This document shows, piece after piece, positions 33,033 to 40,769 of a stretch of 64,000 nucleotides of DNA. The notes under the pieces are model-generated. The model ran no database searches, was not told the origin of the DNA, and worked only from the letters and a program-made list of their open reading frames with translations. The number at the start of each line of letters is the position of its first letter. Position 1 is the first letter of the stretch. Source of the DNA: Methylobacterium amylolyticum (lineage in GTDB: Bacteria; Pseudomonadota; Alphaproteobacteria; Rhizobiales; Beijerinckiaceae); contig NZ_JAUYZI010000002.1 of the NCBI RefSeq assembly GCF_030700245.1, positions 62,001 through 126,000 of the forward strand. The letters are read 5' to 3'. The position numbers and the translations under genes are program-made.

Positions 33033-33127
33033 CCGTCATCGCGAGCGCAGCGAAGCGACCCAGGGAAGCGCGAGGCCTACGACCGTGGCGCCGCCCTGGA
33101 TCGCTTCGCCTGCGGCTCGCGATGACG
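33033..33127. repeat. Palindromic repeat, family R3, copy b (g3/g4 boundary)
   Basis: The left arm reads CGTCATCGCGAGCGCAGCGA, AGCGACCCAGG, and the right arm is CCTGGATCGCTTCGCCTGCG, GCTCGCGATGACG. This is a near-perfect hairpin and is better matched than the copy at 20393-20482. It fills the gap between the g3 stop and the g4 start. Confidence 0.85.
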
Positions 33128-33138
33128 ATGCGGCGCCC

Positions 33139-34299
33139 TCAGGCCCCGGACCCCGGGACTTCCGCGGGGTAGCCGACCGCCTCGCGCTTCTCGGCCACCG
33201 TCAGGAAGTCGGCGGCCTGCACCCGGCGCCACAGGGATTCGCGCTCGGAGGCCAGCGCCTCGATCCGGTCGAGGTCGGGCTCCAGGTTCACCGGGCCGAA
33301 GGCGGGCTCCAGCCACGTGGCGATCGCCCCCGCGGTGCGGCGGGCGAGCGGGATCAGGGTCTGGCGGTAGAGGGCGCGGTTGGCCTCGGCGTAGTTGGCG
33401 TGGGTGTTGTCCCCCGGCAGGCCGAGCAGCAGCGGCGGCACGCCGAAGGCCAGCGCGATCTCCCGGGCCGCGGCGTTCTTGGCCTCGACGAAGTCCATGT
33501 CCTTCGGGGACAGGGCCAGCGGCTTCCAGTCCAGGCCGCCTTCGAGCAGCAGCGGCCGGCCGGCATTGCCGGCGCCCTGGTAATTGGCCTCCAGCTCGCC
33601 CTTCAGCCGCTCGAACTGCGGCTCGCTCAGCGCGGCGCCGGCGAAGACCAGGGCGCCCGAGGGCCGCGCGGCGTTGTCGAGCAGCGCCTTGTTCCAGGCG
33701 CCGGCGGCGTTGTGGATGTCGAGCGCGGTGGCCGCCGCCTCGATCGGGGCGAGGCCGACGTGGTCGTCGGCGGGGTGGAACAGGCTGAGCGCCAGAATCG
33801 GCGGCACCGGGCCGTCGTCCTGGTCGAACCGGCGGCTGCCGCCCCCGGCGGTGTAGACGTAGGCGGCGGGCCAGCCGTCGGGGCCGGGCAGCATCCGCAT
33901 CCGCTCGGGGCGCAGCGCCTGCAGGGCGGCGATCCGGCCGTCGAGGCACACCGCCTCCAGGTAGGCGGTGCCCGCGAGCATCAGGTCGGCGTAGACCGTC
34001 TCGAGCAGCCCCGCGCCGCCCTCGCGCGGGTTCGGCCGGGCGAGCAGCGCCAGCAGCCCGTCCGCCTCCCCCGCCGCGGCGGCGAGCGGCAGGCTCGCGG
34101 CGGATTCGGCCACGAGCCGCACCGCCCGGTGGACCACCGGGTTGCGCGCGTAGCCGGCCCGCGCCAGCGCCGCCGGATCGCGGGGCGTCCAGCTCGGCCG
34201 CCCCTCCGCGTAGAGCGCGAAGCCCGGCGCCGCCTTGGTCGCGAGGCCCGCGGCGCGGGCGAGCCGCCCGAGCAGGCCCGACGTGTGGAGGATCGACAT
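33139..34299 (-). CDS. Phage portal protein (HK97 family; RcGTA g3-like)
   Basis: The 386-aa protein contains NPVVHRAVRLVAESAASLPL, ARPNPREGGAGLLETVYADL, MLAGTAYLEAV and FGVPPLLLGLPGDNTHANYA, with a C-terminal helical region (LEPDLDRIEALASERESLWR). It forms the ring through which DNA enters the head. Length is normal. ATG at 34297-34299 is the start. Upstream, g2 is 1.1 kb away across a region holding repeats and a small secreted protein gene. Confidence 0.93.
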   Translation of the reverse strand: MSILHTSGLLGRLARAAGLATKAAPGFALYAEGRPSWTPRDPAALARAGYARNPVVHRAVRLVAESAASLPLAAAAGEADGLLALLARPNPREGGAGLLETVYADLMLAGTAYLEAVCLDGRIAALQALRPERMRMLPGPDGWPAAYVYTAGGGSRRFDQDDGPVPPILALSLFHPADDHVGLAPIEAAATALDIHNAAGAWNKALLDNAARPSGALVFAGAALSEPQFERLKGELEANYQGAGNAGRPLLLEGGLDWKPLALSPKDMDFVEAKNAAAREIALAFGVPPLLLGLPGDNTHANYAEANRALYRQTLIPLARRTAGAIATWLEPAFGPVNLEPDLDRIEALASERESLWRRVQAADFLTVAEKREAVGYPAEVPGSGA

Positions 34300-34433
34300 G
34301 CCGGTGGCTCCGTGGGCGGGGATTCCGGACCCGGCGACCGCCGCGGAGCGCGCGTGGCGCGGCGGCTACAGCTTCCGTGGCCGGGCGGGCGTATGCAGCG
34401 CGCAGTTCGTTCCAGAGACCACGAACCGACTCG

Positions 34434-34470
34434 CGGCGCGCCTCGGAAGAGGCGCGCCGTATTGTTTTGC
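34434..34470 (+). terminator. Possible intrinsic terminator (orphan)
   Basis: The stem CGGCGCGCCTC pairs with GAGGCGCGCCG around a GGAA loop and is followed on the plus strand by TATTGTTTTG. The structure is terminator-like, but no plus-strand gene ends here, so it may terminate a short untranslated RNA or be part of the neighbouring repeat. Confidence 0.35.
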
Positions 34471-34539
34471 GCGGAGGCCCGACACGACGTCTTCGCCCTC
34501 GTGCCTCGCGCGACGCGCGCGATGCGAACCGCGACGCGC

Positions 34540-34650
34540 TCTCCTCCCCCTTGTGGGGAGGAGGTGGAGGTGGGGGTGGTTCCGGATCGAGCGGGGCGGT
34601 GCCTCCTGCACCACCCCCACCCCTCGCCCCTCCTCACAAGGGGGAGGGGA
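34540..34650. repeat. Palindromic repeat related to family R2
   Basis: The ends read CTCCTCCCCCTTGTGGGGAG and CTCCTCACAAGGGGGAGG, inverted relative to each other, with internal GGTGGGGGTGG / CCACCCCCACCC arms. This GC-rich hairpin element resembles R2 in layout but not closely in sequence. Confidence 0.6.
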
Positions 34651-34838
34651 AAAGGGGGAAGGGAAACGCGCTGCGGTTCGACGACAGATCCGGAGCCGAT
34701 GGGTGAATCCGGTGGCCCGCAGGGAAAGGGACTCGGGACGATCGGCCCACCCGCACGCCCGCTCACCCGGACGGCGCAGGTTCGAACCGGTTCGCGGCCA
34801 ACGCGTTTGCCACCGACAGAAACAACCCTGAGGTATTC

Positions 34839-35105
34839 ATGTCCGTGCGCATTCCCCTTCTCGCCGGCTCGCTGCTGCTGGCGCTCGCCGGCACCGCGTC
34901 GGCGCAGACGACGCCGCCCGGCACGCCCGGACCGGGCGGGACCGTGGCGACGCCCCAGACGAACTCGACCGGGGCCCCGGCCGCGGGCACCGTCGCCCCG
35001 GGCGGCAACCCGGCCGCCTCGATCTCCAACGACTCCTCCTCCGCCGGCAATGCCGGCCAGCCCTCGCGGGCGGCGCCGCAGGGCGGGGGCGGCGGCTCCC
35101 GCTGA
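34839..35105 (+). CDS. Small secreted Pro/Gly/Ala-rich protein
   Basis: The 88-aa product has a clear signal peptide (IPLLAGSLLLALAGTASAQ) and a low-complexity mature part rich in Gly, Pro, Thr, Asn and Ser (TTPPGTPGPGGTVATPQTN; SNDSSSAGNAGQPS). No domain is recognised. It is oriented against the GTA genes and lies in the gap between g2 and g3. Similar small secreted disordered proteins occur elsewhere in this window (48126-48416). A GAGG lies nine bases before the ATG. Confidence 0.6.
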   Translation: MSVRIPLLAGSLLLALAGTASAQTTPPGTPGPGGTVATPQTNSTGAPAAGTVAPGGNPAASISNDSSSAGNAGQPSRAAPQGGGGGSR

Positions 35106-35132
35106 GGCGCCGGCCCTAAGCAAGTTCGCGTT

Positions 35133-35358
35133 GGCACGCCACACGGTACACGACAGTGCGTGCCGGGCGGCGCATCCAACCCTGTTCCTCATCCTGAGGT
35201 GCCGCGGAGCGGCCTCGAAGGAGGGCTCCAGGGATCGCGGCGCCCTCTGGAGGGCTCCTTCGAGGCCCCTTGCCACGGCAAGGGGCGCCTCAGGATGAGG
35301 GGGTCTGATGGGATCCGCGGGGCTGCACCCCGGACTGTTGTGTACTCTGGGCACGCCA
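35133..35358. repeat. Composite palindromic repeat, family R1, copy b
   Basis: The core runs from CCTCATCCTGAGGTGCC at 35187 to GGCGCCTCAGGATGAGG near 35300, with GGCCTCGAAGGAGGGCTCC and CTCCTTCGAGGCC inside. Outer partial inverted sequences (ACACGGTACACGACAGTGC and GGACTGTTGTGTACTCTGGG) extend it to about 225 bp, matching copy a in layout and size. It lies between the small secreted gene and the g2 stop. Confidence 0.75.
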
Positions 35359-35448
35359 ACGCTTCACCCACTTAGATCCTTGGTGGATCGCAGGTTTTCG
35401 ACGCCGGACCGGCGACCACTTCGGCGAAACCCGCTTAGCCCGGGGCCC

Positions 35449-36801
35449 TCACAACCGGCGGATCCGCGGCTCGGGCCGCGGGTCCAGCATCAGGTGGGTC
35501 AGGGCCCAGACCAGGGCGTCGAGCCGGTCGGGCGAGGCCCCGCTCGACAGGCCCTCGGGCCCGAAATCGCACAGCTCGTCCTCCAGCGCCGGCAGGGCGC
35601 CGACGTGGTGGACGCGGCCGCGGGCGTAGAGCAGCGACACCGGCTCCGCCCGCAGGAACTTGCCGCGGGTGGCGCGCACCGCCGTCACCGGCACGGCCGG
35701 GTCGCACTGGGCGAGCACCGCGGCGGCCATCTCGCCGCCCTGGTTGACCTCGACCACCAGCGCGTCGGCGCCGAGCCGGTGGTAGAGCGCCAGCGCCGCG
35801 GCGGCCCAGGCCTCGGGGCTCGCCCGGGACAGGCTCGCATCCGCCAGCACGTAGGCGTGGTCGCCGAGCCGCCCGGCCGCGACGAGGCCGCAGGCGTCGG
35901 AGCGCGCGGTCGAGGCGGCGGGCGGATCGACCGCGACGACCACCCGCGCCAGCTCCGGCGCGGCGGCCACGCGGGCCGCCTCGATCGCGCCGCGCTCCCA
36001 CAGCCCGTCCGGCCGGTCGGCGATCAGCTCGCCGTCGAGTTCCTGGCGGCCGAGCCGTGTGCCGGCGTAGCGCCCGACCACCGCCGAGAGGAAGTCCGGC
36101 GCGAGGTTGTCCGCGTTGTCGGCGGTGCGGGCGCGGGTGACGGCGGTGCGCGGGTCGGCGAGCAGCCGGCGGATCAGCGCGACCGGCCGCGGGGTCGTGG
36201 TCACGAGGCTGCGCGGGCGGGCGCCGAGCCGCAGCCCGAACTGGAGCATGTCGAAGGCGGCCTCCGGACTCTTCCACTTGGCGGCCTCGTCGCACCACGC
36301 CGCGCCGAATTGCGGACCGCGCAGGGAATCGGGCTCCTCCGCGGAGTAGGCGTGGGCGACCGCGCCGTTCGGCCACGCGATCCGGCGCAGGCTCGGCGAC
36401 CACAGGGGTCGGGCCCGGCCCCGGGCCGGCAGGTTGAGCAGGCCCGACTCCCCCTCCACCATCACGTCGCGCACCGCCAGATGGGTCTCGCCGACCAGCG
36501 CGATGCGCCCGACCGGCCTGGCGGCGAAGGCCGGGTCGCCCCGGGCCAGCGCGTCCACCCATTCCGCCCCGGTCCGGGTCTTGCCGCTGCCGCGGCCGCC
36601 GATCACCGCCCAGACCGTCCAGTCCCCCGGCGGCGGGAGTTGGTCGGGCCGGGCCTGGAAGAACCAGTCATCCGCCAGCGCCGTGAGCAGCGGCCGCGGC
36701 AGGGTCTCTAGGAAGGCCGGCAGCGTCCCCCGCGCCGCCGCCGCCCGCAAGGCGTCGCGCGATGGCCGCGCGCAGGGCGGGCAGGTCGGGCTCCGGTCCA
36801 T
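35449..36801 (-). CDS. Terminase large subunit (RcGTA g2-like)
   Basis: The 450-aa packaging motor has Walker A GGRGSGKT (residues 68-75) after WTVWAVI, Walker B ending AAWCDEAAKW (D171, E172), the coupling segment SLVTTTPRPVALIRRLL, and nuclease acidic residues in VVAVDPPAA and VVEVNQGG. The ATG at 36799-36801 begins a normal GTA g2 N-terminus (LPAFLETLPRPLLTALADDW) and overlaps the g1 frame by 134 bases. The ATPase and nuclease motifs appear intact. Confidence 0.92.
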   Translation of the reverse strand: MDRSPTCPPCARPSRDALRAAAARGTLPAFLETLPRPLLTALADDWFFQARPDQLPPPGDWTVWAVIGGRGSGKTRTGAEWVDALARGDPAFAARPVGRIALVGETHLAVRDVMVEGESGLLNLPARGRARPLWSPSLRRIAWPNGAVAHAYSAEEPDSLRGPQFGAAWCDEAAKWKSPEAAFDMLQFGLRLGARPRSLVTTTPRPVALIRRLLADPRTAVTRARTADNADNLAPDFLSAVVGRYAGTRLGRQELDGELIADRPDGLWERGAIEAARVAAAPELARVVVAVDPPAASTARSDACGLVAAGRLGDHAYVLADASLSRASPEAWAAAALALYHRLGADALVVEVNQGGEMAAAVLAQCDPAVPVTAVRATRGKFLRAEPVSLLYARGRVHHVGALPALEDELCDFGPEGLSSGASPDRLDALVWALTHLMLDPRPEPRIRRL

Positions 36802-37597
36802 CGCCGCCCTCCTCCCCATCCTCCCGGACCAGCTCGTCGAACAGCCGCTTGAGGCCGCCGAGGTCGCGCAGCACCCGGGCCGAATCGACCACCGCGGCGC
36901 CCTCCCCGCGCAGGGCCGCGTCGAAGGCGGCGATCTGCCGGGCGATGTGGGCGCGCAGGTGCGCGCGCAGGGTGGGCGGGTCGATCTCCGTGTGCGGTGC
37001 CGAACGTCCGCCCTTCCCGGATAAGGCTTCCTGATGCGCGGCGCGGGTTCGGCCGCCGCGCGGCCCCCCTCCCCCCTCTGCGGGGGAGGGTACCCTGCGT
37101 AGCAGGGGGGGAGAGGGGAGCGCCGCGTCCGGAGAGGGCGCGCTGCGAGCCGCATCCTGCGCCGTCGCGCCGCCCCTCTCCCGACCCCTGCTCGCGCAGG
37201 GGCCACCCTCCCCCGCAGAGGGGGGAGGGAGGGCGGCGCGGGCTTCATCAGCCCCCGCATCGCCGTCCGGATCCGGACACGCCAGTCCCATCGCCGCGAA
37301 CAGGTCCGGCCCCGCCTCCCGCGCGACGCCCGCCGCCTCGGCGAGGTCGCCGGGATCGAGCCCAGGTTCGGCGTAGAGCCGGGCGAGCGCGGCGCGGCGC
37401 GCCGCCGGCCACGTCGCCAGGAACCGGCGCGCCTCCCGCGGCGGCCGCCGCCAGGGCGAGCGGGCGTTCCAGGTGGCGACCGTGTGCCGGCTGACGCCGG
37501 TGCGCGCCGCGATGTCGACGAATCTCAGGTCGGTGTCGCGCAGGAGCGCCTCGACCTCGGCGCGCAGGCCGGGCGGGTGATGGCTCTCGTACGGCAT
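36668..37597 (-). CDS. Small terminase subunit (RcGTA g1-like) with an in-frame repeat insertion
   Basis: The 309-aa protein has an N-terminal helix-turn-helix part (LRFVDIAARTGVSRHTVATW) and a C-terminal part (LRAHIARQIAAFDAALRGEG, LGGLKRLFDELVRED) as in GTA g1. Between them, residues ~122-178 are encoded by a family R2 palindromic repeat (37065-37231) and give Pro/Arg/Gly-rich sequence ([18 protein letters not shown]). Without the repeat the protein would be ~250 aa. The ATG at 37595-37597 was chosen; a GTG six codons earlier is less likely. The last ~45 residues overlap the start of g2. Confidence 0.75.
   Translation of the reverse strand: MPYESHHPPGLRAEVEALLRDTDLRFVDIAARTGVSRHTVATWNARSPWRRPPREARRFLATWPAARRAALARLYAEPGLDPGDLAEAAGVAREAGPDLFAAMGLACPDPDGDAGADEARAALPPPSAGEGGPCASRGRERGGATAQDAARSAPSPDAALPSPPLLRRVPSPAEGGGGPRGGRTRAAHQEALSGKGGRSAPHTEIDPPTLRAHLRAHIARQIAAFDAALRGEGAAVVDSARVLRDLGGLKRLFDELVREDGEEGGDGPEPDLPALRAAIARRLAGGGGAGDAAGLPRDPAAAAAHGAGG
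37065..37231. repeat. Palindromic repeat, family R2, copy b (inside the g1 gene)
   Basis: Ends are CCCCCCTCCCCCCTCTGCGG and CCCGCAGAGGGGGGAGGGAG, with internal AGCAGGGGGGGAGAGGGGAG and CCCCTCTCCCGACCCCTGC. It matches copy a (3491-3654) closely in length and sequence. It keeps the host frame open, so it is translated. Confidence 0.8.
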
Positions 37598-37815
37598 CCC
37601 GCCGCCCCCGCACACTTCCTGAGCCTGCCCTCCTTGTACCGGAGGAGCGCGCCGCTGTCAATCTCTAATTTCCTGACTTGTGCCTTTTTTCAGGGTACGG
37701 CCCCGCGGCATCTGCGGCAGGCCGGGAAAGGACCGGAACGGCACCCCGACCGGCACGTTGACCGGCGCATCTCTCCACCGCATCGGGCGTCTCGGCAGGG
37801 CGAATCGGGTTCAGT

Positions 37816-38880
37816 ATGGTCGCGCAGCCACCACAGACGGGCCGGCCCGATCCGGACGCCGCGGGCGACGCGGGTGCGGTGGCGCTGAGCGACAGCTTCC
37901 GCCGCTTCGCGGACGTGGTGCCGCTGATGATGTGGCGCTCCGACACGCGGGGCCACGCCGTCCACCACAACGAGTGCTGGCTGGCCTTCACCGGGCGCCC
38001 CCTGGAGGAGGAACTCGGCCTCGGCTGGCGCAGCGGCCTCCACCCGGAGGATTTCGAGCGGCACGCCCGGATCGTGGCCGAAGCGTTCACGGCCCGCGAG
38101 CCGTTCACCGTGGAGTTCCGGCTGCGGCGCCACGACGGGGTCTACCGCTGGCTGCTCGACACCGCCCGCCCGCTGGTCGAGGACGGCCGCTTCCAGGGCT
38201 ATCTCGGCTCCTGCTTCGACATCACCGACCGCAAGCACGCCGAGGAGCACATCGAGCACGCGCTCGCCGAGAAGGAGGCCTTGCTCGCCGAGGTCTATCA
38301 CCGGGTGCGCAACAACCTCCAGGTGATGGTCAGCCTGATCGGCCTCTACGGCCGGGCGGCGCCGGAGCCCTGCCGCGGCAGCTTCGAGGCGCTGGGCCAG
38401 CGGGTGCGGGCGATCGCGCTCGTGCAGCAGCACCTGCACGAGGCGCCGCACATCGCCTCGATCGACCTGCGCGACTACCTGCACCGCCTCGCCTCCGGGC
38501 TCGGGCAGCTCCGCCGGGTCGGGCGGATCGGCGTCCAGGTCGAGGGCTCGGGCACCGGGCTGGTCGAGCCGCGCACCGCCAACGCGCTGGGCATGATCGT
38601 CGCCGAGATCGTCGCCGAGTGCCTGGACGCCACCGCCGAATCGGTCGCCTGCTCCATCGCGATCGACATCCGGGCCGAGGCCGGCCTGCCGCTGCGGGTC
38701 GGGATCGTCTCCGGCCTCAGCGACGCCGACGCCGTCGGCCGGCCCAACATCCCCAAGCTCGGGCCCCGGCTGATCGCCGCCTACGCGGCGCAGGCCGAGA
38801 TCGCGGTGAGCGGCGACGCCAGCCCCGGCGACCCGCTGCTGCTGCACCTGCCCGAGCCCCGCACCGGCCCGCTCGCCTGA
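37816..38880 (+). CDS. PAS-domain HWE/HisKA_2-type histidine kinase with a degenerate ATPase domain
   Basis: The 354-aa cytoplasmic protein has a PAS fold (residues ~28-145: VVPLMMWRSDTRGHAVHHN, LGSCFDITDRKHAEEHI). A HisKA_2 dimerisation segment follows with the phospho-histidine in LLAEVYHRVRNNLQVMVSL, then a C-terminal ATPase-like region. The usual N-box asparagine and the DxGxG box are not visible (the region reads MIVAEIVAECLDATAES and GIVSGLSDADAVGRPNI), so ATP binding is doubtful. It is the first gene to the right of the GTA cluster, divergent from g1, but a link with GTA control is only a guess. Confidence 0.85.
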   Translation: MVAQPPQTGRPDPDAAGDAGAVALSDSFRRFADVVPLMMWRSDTRGHAVHHNECWLAFTGRPLEEELGLGWRSGLHPEDFERHARIVAEAFTAREPFTVEFRLRRHDGVYRWLLDTARPLVEDGRFQGYLGSCFDITDRKHAEEHIEHALAEKEALLAEVYHRVRNNLQVMVSLIGLYGRAAPEPCRGSFEALGQRVRAIALVQQHLHEAPHIASIDLRDYLHRLASGLGQLRRVGRIGVQVEGSGTGLVEPRTANALGMIVAEIVAECLDATAESVACSIAIDIRAEAGLPLRVGIVSGLSDADAVGRPNIPKLGPRLIAAYAAQAEIAVSGDASPGDPLLLHLPEPRTGPLA

Positions 38881-38973
38881 GGCGGAGGTAAGGGGAAGGG
38901 CGAGGGTCCTCGATTCGCAACCGCCGCGCGACCGGCGTATAGCGCCCCCGCGCGCTCTCACCCCCGGCCCGGC

Positions 38974-39396
38974 ATGCTCCCGCCCATCGACACCATCATC
39001 GAGAACTTCGAGCTGATCGAGGACGACGACATGCGCCTCGAATACCTGATCGAGCTCGGCCGCGCCCTGCCGCCGATGCCCGACGCGCTGCGCACCGAGG
39101 CGAACCGGGTCCACGGCTGCGAGAGCCAAGTGTGGATCGACGCGGGCGTCGCGGAGGCCGCGGGCACGCCGCGCCTCGCCCTGCACGGCTTCAGCGACTC
39201 GTTCATCGTCCGCGGCTTCGTCGCGCTGATGCTCGCGCTCTACGGCGGCAAGACCCCGCGGGAGGCGGCCGAGACCGACGGGCTCGACCTGTTCCGCGAG
39301 CTGCGGTTCGGCGCTCACGTGACCTCGAAGCGCTCGAACGGCGTGCGCGCGATGGTCGAGCGCATCCGCCGCGACGCCGCCGCCCTCGCGGCCTGA
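38974..39396 (+). CDS. sufE: Cysteine desulfuration protein SufE
   Basis: The 140-aa protein takes sulfur from the cysteine desulfurase SufS and passes it to the Suf scaffold for Fe-S cluster assembly. The acceptor cysteine is C49 in RVHGCESQVWID, and FIVRGFVALMLALYGGKTP is the following conserved helix. Length is normal for free-standing SufE. It ends 6 bases from the convergent DUF6456 gene. No other suf gene is in the window. Confidence 0.93.
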   Translation: MLPPIDTIIENFELIEDDDMRLEYLIELGRALPPMPDALRTEANRVHGCESQVWIDAGVAEAAGTPRLALHGFSDSFIVRGFVALMLALYGGKTPREAAETDGLDLFRELRFGAHVTSKRSNGVRAMVERIRRDAAALAA

Positions 39397-39402
39397 TTGA
39401 AA

Positions 39403-40272
39403 TCAGGCCCGCTCCCGCCACTGGCGCGTGCGCACCCGCTCGGGGCCGACCGCCTCCCGCTCGTAGCCGTAATGCTCGGCGAGCCGGCCGAGCGCGATCC
39501 GGGCGACCACCTTGGCCGAGCGGGCCGGCCAGCGCCGCTCCGCCTCGATCCGCTCCAGCCCCTTCAGGAAGCCGCACAGGTCGAGCAACAGGCCGGACAG
39601 GTCGCTGCCCACCGCGGCCAGCGCGTCGCGCACCCGCTGCCGGGCGGCGACCACCGCGTCCGAGGCGGAGGCGGGATCGCGCGGGCCCCCGCCGTCGACT
39701 CGCGGCGCTCCCCAGTCGGTGCCCGTCCGCGGCAGCATCAGCGCGGCCGCGATGTCGCGGCGCAGGCGCTCCCCGGCCTCGTAGCCCGCGGCGTCGAGCA
39801 GCGGCCGGCCGTCGCGGTCGCGGCGCCGGGCCATCCAGGCGAGCGGACTCTCGGAGGCGTCGCGCAGGGGCGCGTCCGCCGCCCCCCGGTCCCGGCGGAG
39901 ATCGAGGTGCTGGGCGAGGTAGCCCGCGCCCTCCCCTGCTCCTGCCCTTGCTCCTGCCCTCGCCCCCGCCCGGCGCAGGCGCGCCCGCCCGGCGGCGCTG
40001 AGCGTGAGGCGACCGGCCCGCGTCCGCTCGGCGAGGTCGGCGGCGACGAGATCCCGCCCCGCGCGATCCGGGAAGTGGCCGCGGGCCACCGACACGCCCG
40101 CACCGCCCTGCCGCACCAGCAGGGCGCCCTCCCTCAGCGGATCGGGCAGGGCGTAGGCTCCGGCCTCGGCCAGGGCGTCGAGGAGGCGCTGCGCCGGGCG
40201 GGACAGCGGAACGCCGACGCCCTGGCCAAGGCCGCACGGATGCGCCGCGCTTTTGTTCATGTTTTGTTCCAT
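39403..40272 (-). CDS. DUF6456-domain protein
   Basis: The 289-aa protein has the DUF6456 signature in ESPLAWMARRRDRDGRPLLD and AAGYEAGERLRRDIAAALM, followed by SDLSGLLLDLCGFLKGLERI and a C-terminal ARIALGRLAEHYGYE. The domain is conserved in Rhizobiales, with unknown function; the C-terminal part looks helical and DNA-binding-like. A Gly/Ala/Arg tandem stretch (RAGARAGARAGAGEGAG) separates it from a winged-helix-like N-terminal part. Upstream is an A+T-rich stretch (about 40310-40335) that probably holds its promoter. A start at the fifth codon (ATG 40258-40260) is equally possible. Confidence 0.8.
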   Translation of the reverse strand: MEQNMNKSAAHPCGLGQGVGVPLSRPAQRLLDALAEAGAYALPDPLREGALLVRQGGAGVSVARGHFPDRAGRDLVAADLAERTRAGRLTLSAAGRARLRRAGARAGARAGAGEGAGYLAQHLDLRRDRGAADAPLRDASESPLAWMARRRDRDGRPLLDAAGYEAGERLRRDIAAALMLPRTGTDWGAPRVDGGGPRDPASASDAVVAARQRVRDALAAVGSDLSGLLLDLCGFLKGLERIEAERRWPARSAKVVARIALGRLAEHYGYEREAVGPERVRTRQWRERA

Positions 40273-40358
40273 ACTCGCACCGCCTCCGACGCCCCGACCG
40301 GAGTGAGCATTTATAGAAAAATGTCCTACGTCAAGATGGAAGGCCTAAATCCGGCGGG

Positions 40359-40571
40359 TTATCCCCCGCGGGCGGCCCGGGTGGGCGCGCGCCGCAGCAC
40401 CGCGGCGATCTCCTCTGTCGACTTGCCCCGGACTTCGTAGCCCATCGCCTCGAAGCGCTCGATCAGCGCGTCGCTCTCGGACGCCGAGCGCGCCGCCCAT
40501 TCGGCCAGAAGGCCGTTGATCGCGTCGAGGTCCAGCTCGGGTTCGTCGTCATGCGGGCCTGAAGAAACCAT
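40359..40571 (-). CDS. Conserved-looking small acidic protein
   Basis: The 70-aa product reads PELDLDAINGLLAEWAARS, SESDALIERFEAMGYEVRG and STEEIAAVLRRAPTRAARG; it is helical and unrecognised. GGAGAG lies upstream of the ATG at 40569-40571. It sits upstream of the DUF6456 gene on the same strand and divergent from oligopeptidase B. Codon pattern and ribosome-binding site support it as real. Confidence 0.6.
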   Translation of the reverse strand: MVSSGPHDDEPELDLDAINGLLAEWAARSASESDALIERFEAMGYEVRGKSTEEIAAVLRRAPTRAARGG

Positions 40572-40769
40572 GGTGTCGCGCTCTCCACGCGGCCCGTCCG
40601 TCGCGCGAGGCCGATCGAGCGCTATTTTGCCGAGGCGAGTCAATCCAGAACGTAAGTTGTGGACGGGATCGGACTGCCTCCCGCCGCGCCGCCGGGAGGC
40701 GGCTGCGTCCCCGCCGGCGGCTTGCCTCGGGCGCGGGCACGGGTCACATCCCCCGCCGACAGGGACCTG

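Larger units (their letters stand above)
34300..34838. other. Non-coding region between g3 and the small secreted protein gene
   Basis: No gene is supported here. It holds an 11-bp perfect hairpin (34434-34459) and a repeat resembling family R2 (34540-34650). The left ~130 bases before the portal gene include its leader. Promoters for g3 or for the plus-strand gene at 34839 were not identified with confidence. Confidence 0.6.

Noticed and set aside
34500..34838. A gene between the R2-like repeat and the small secreted protein
   Set aside because: Open frames here run through the repeat and carry no recognisable protein features.
12656..37597. A normal temperate prophage
   Set aside because: No integrase, repressor, replication or attachment-site signal was found, and gene order is that of RcGTA; the cluster fits a GTA-like element better.
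40300..40345. A consensus promoter for the DUF6456 gene
   Set aside because: TTGACG and TATAAA are present on the minus strand but only 13 bases apart, too close for a standard sigma-70 promoter; noted only as an A+T-rich upstream region.
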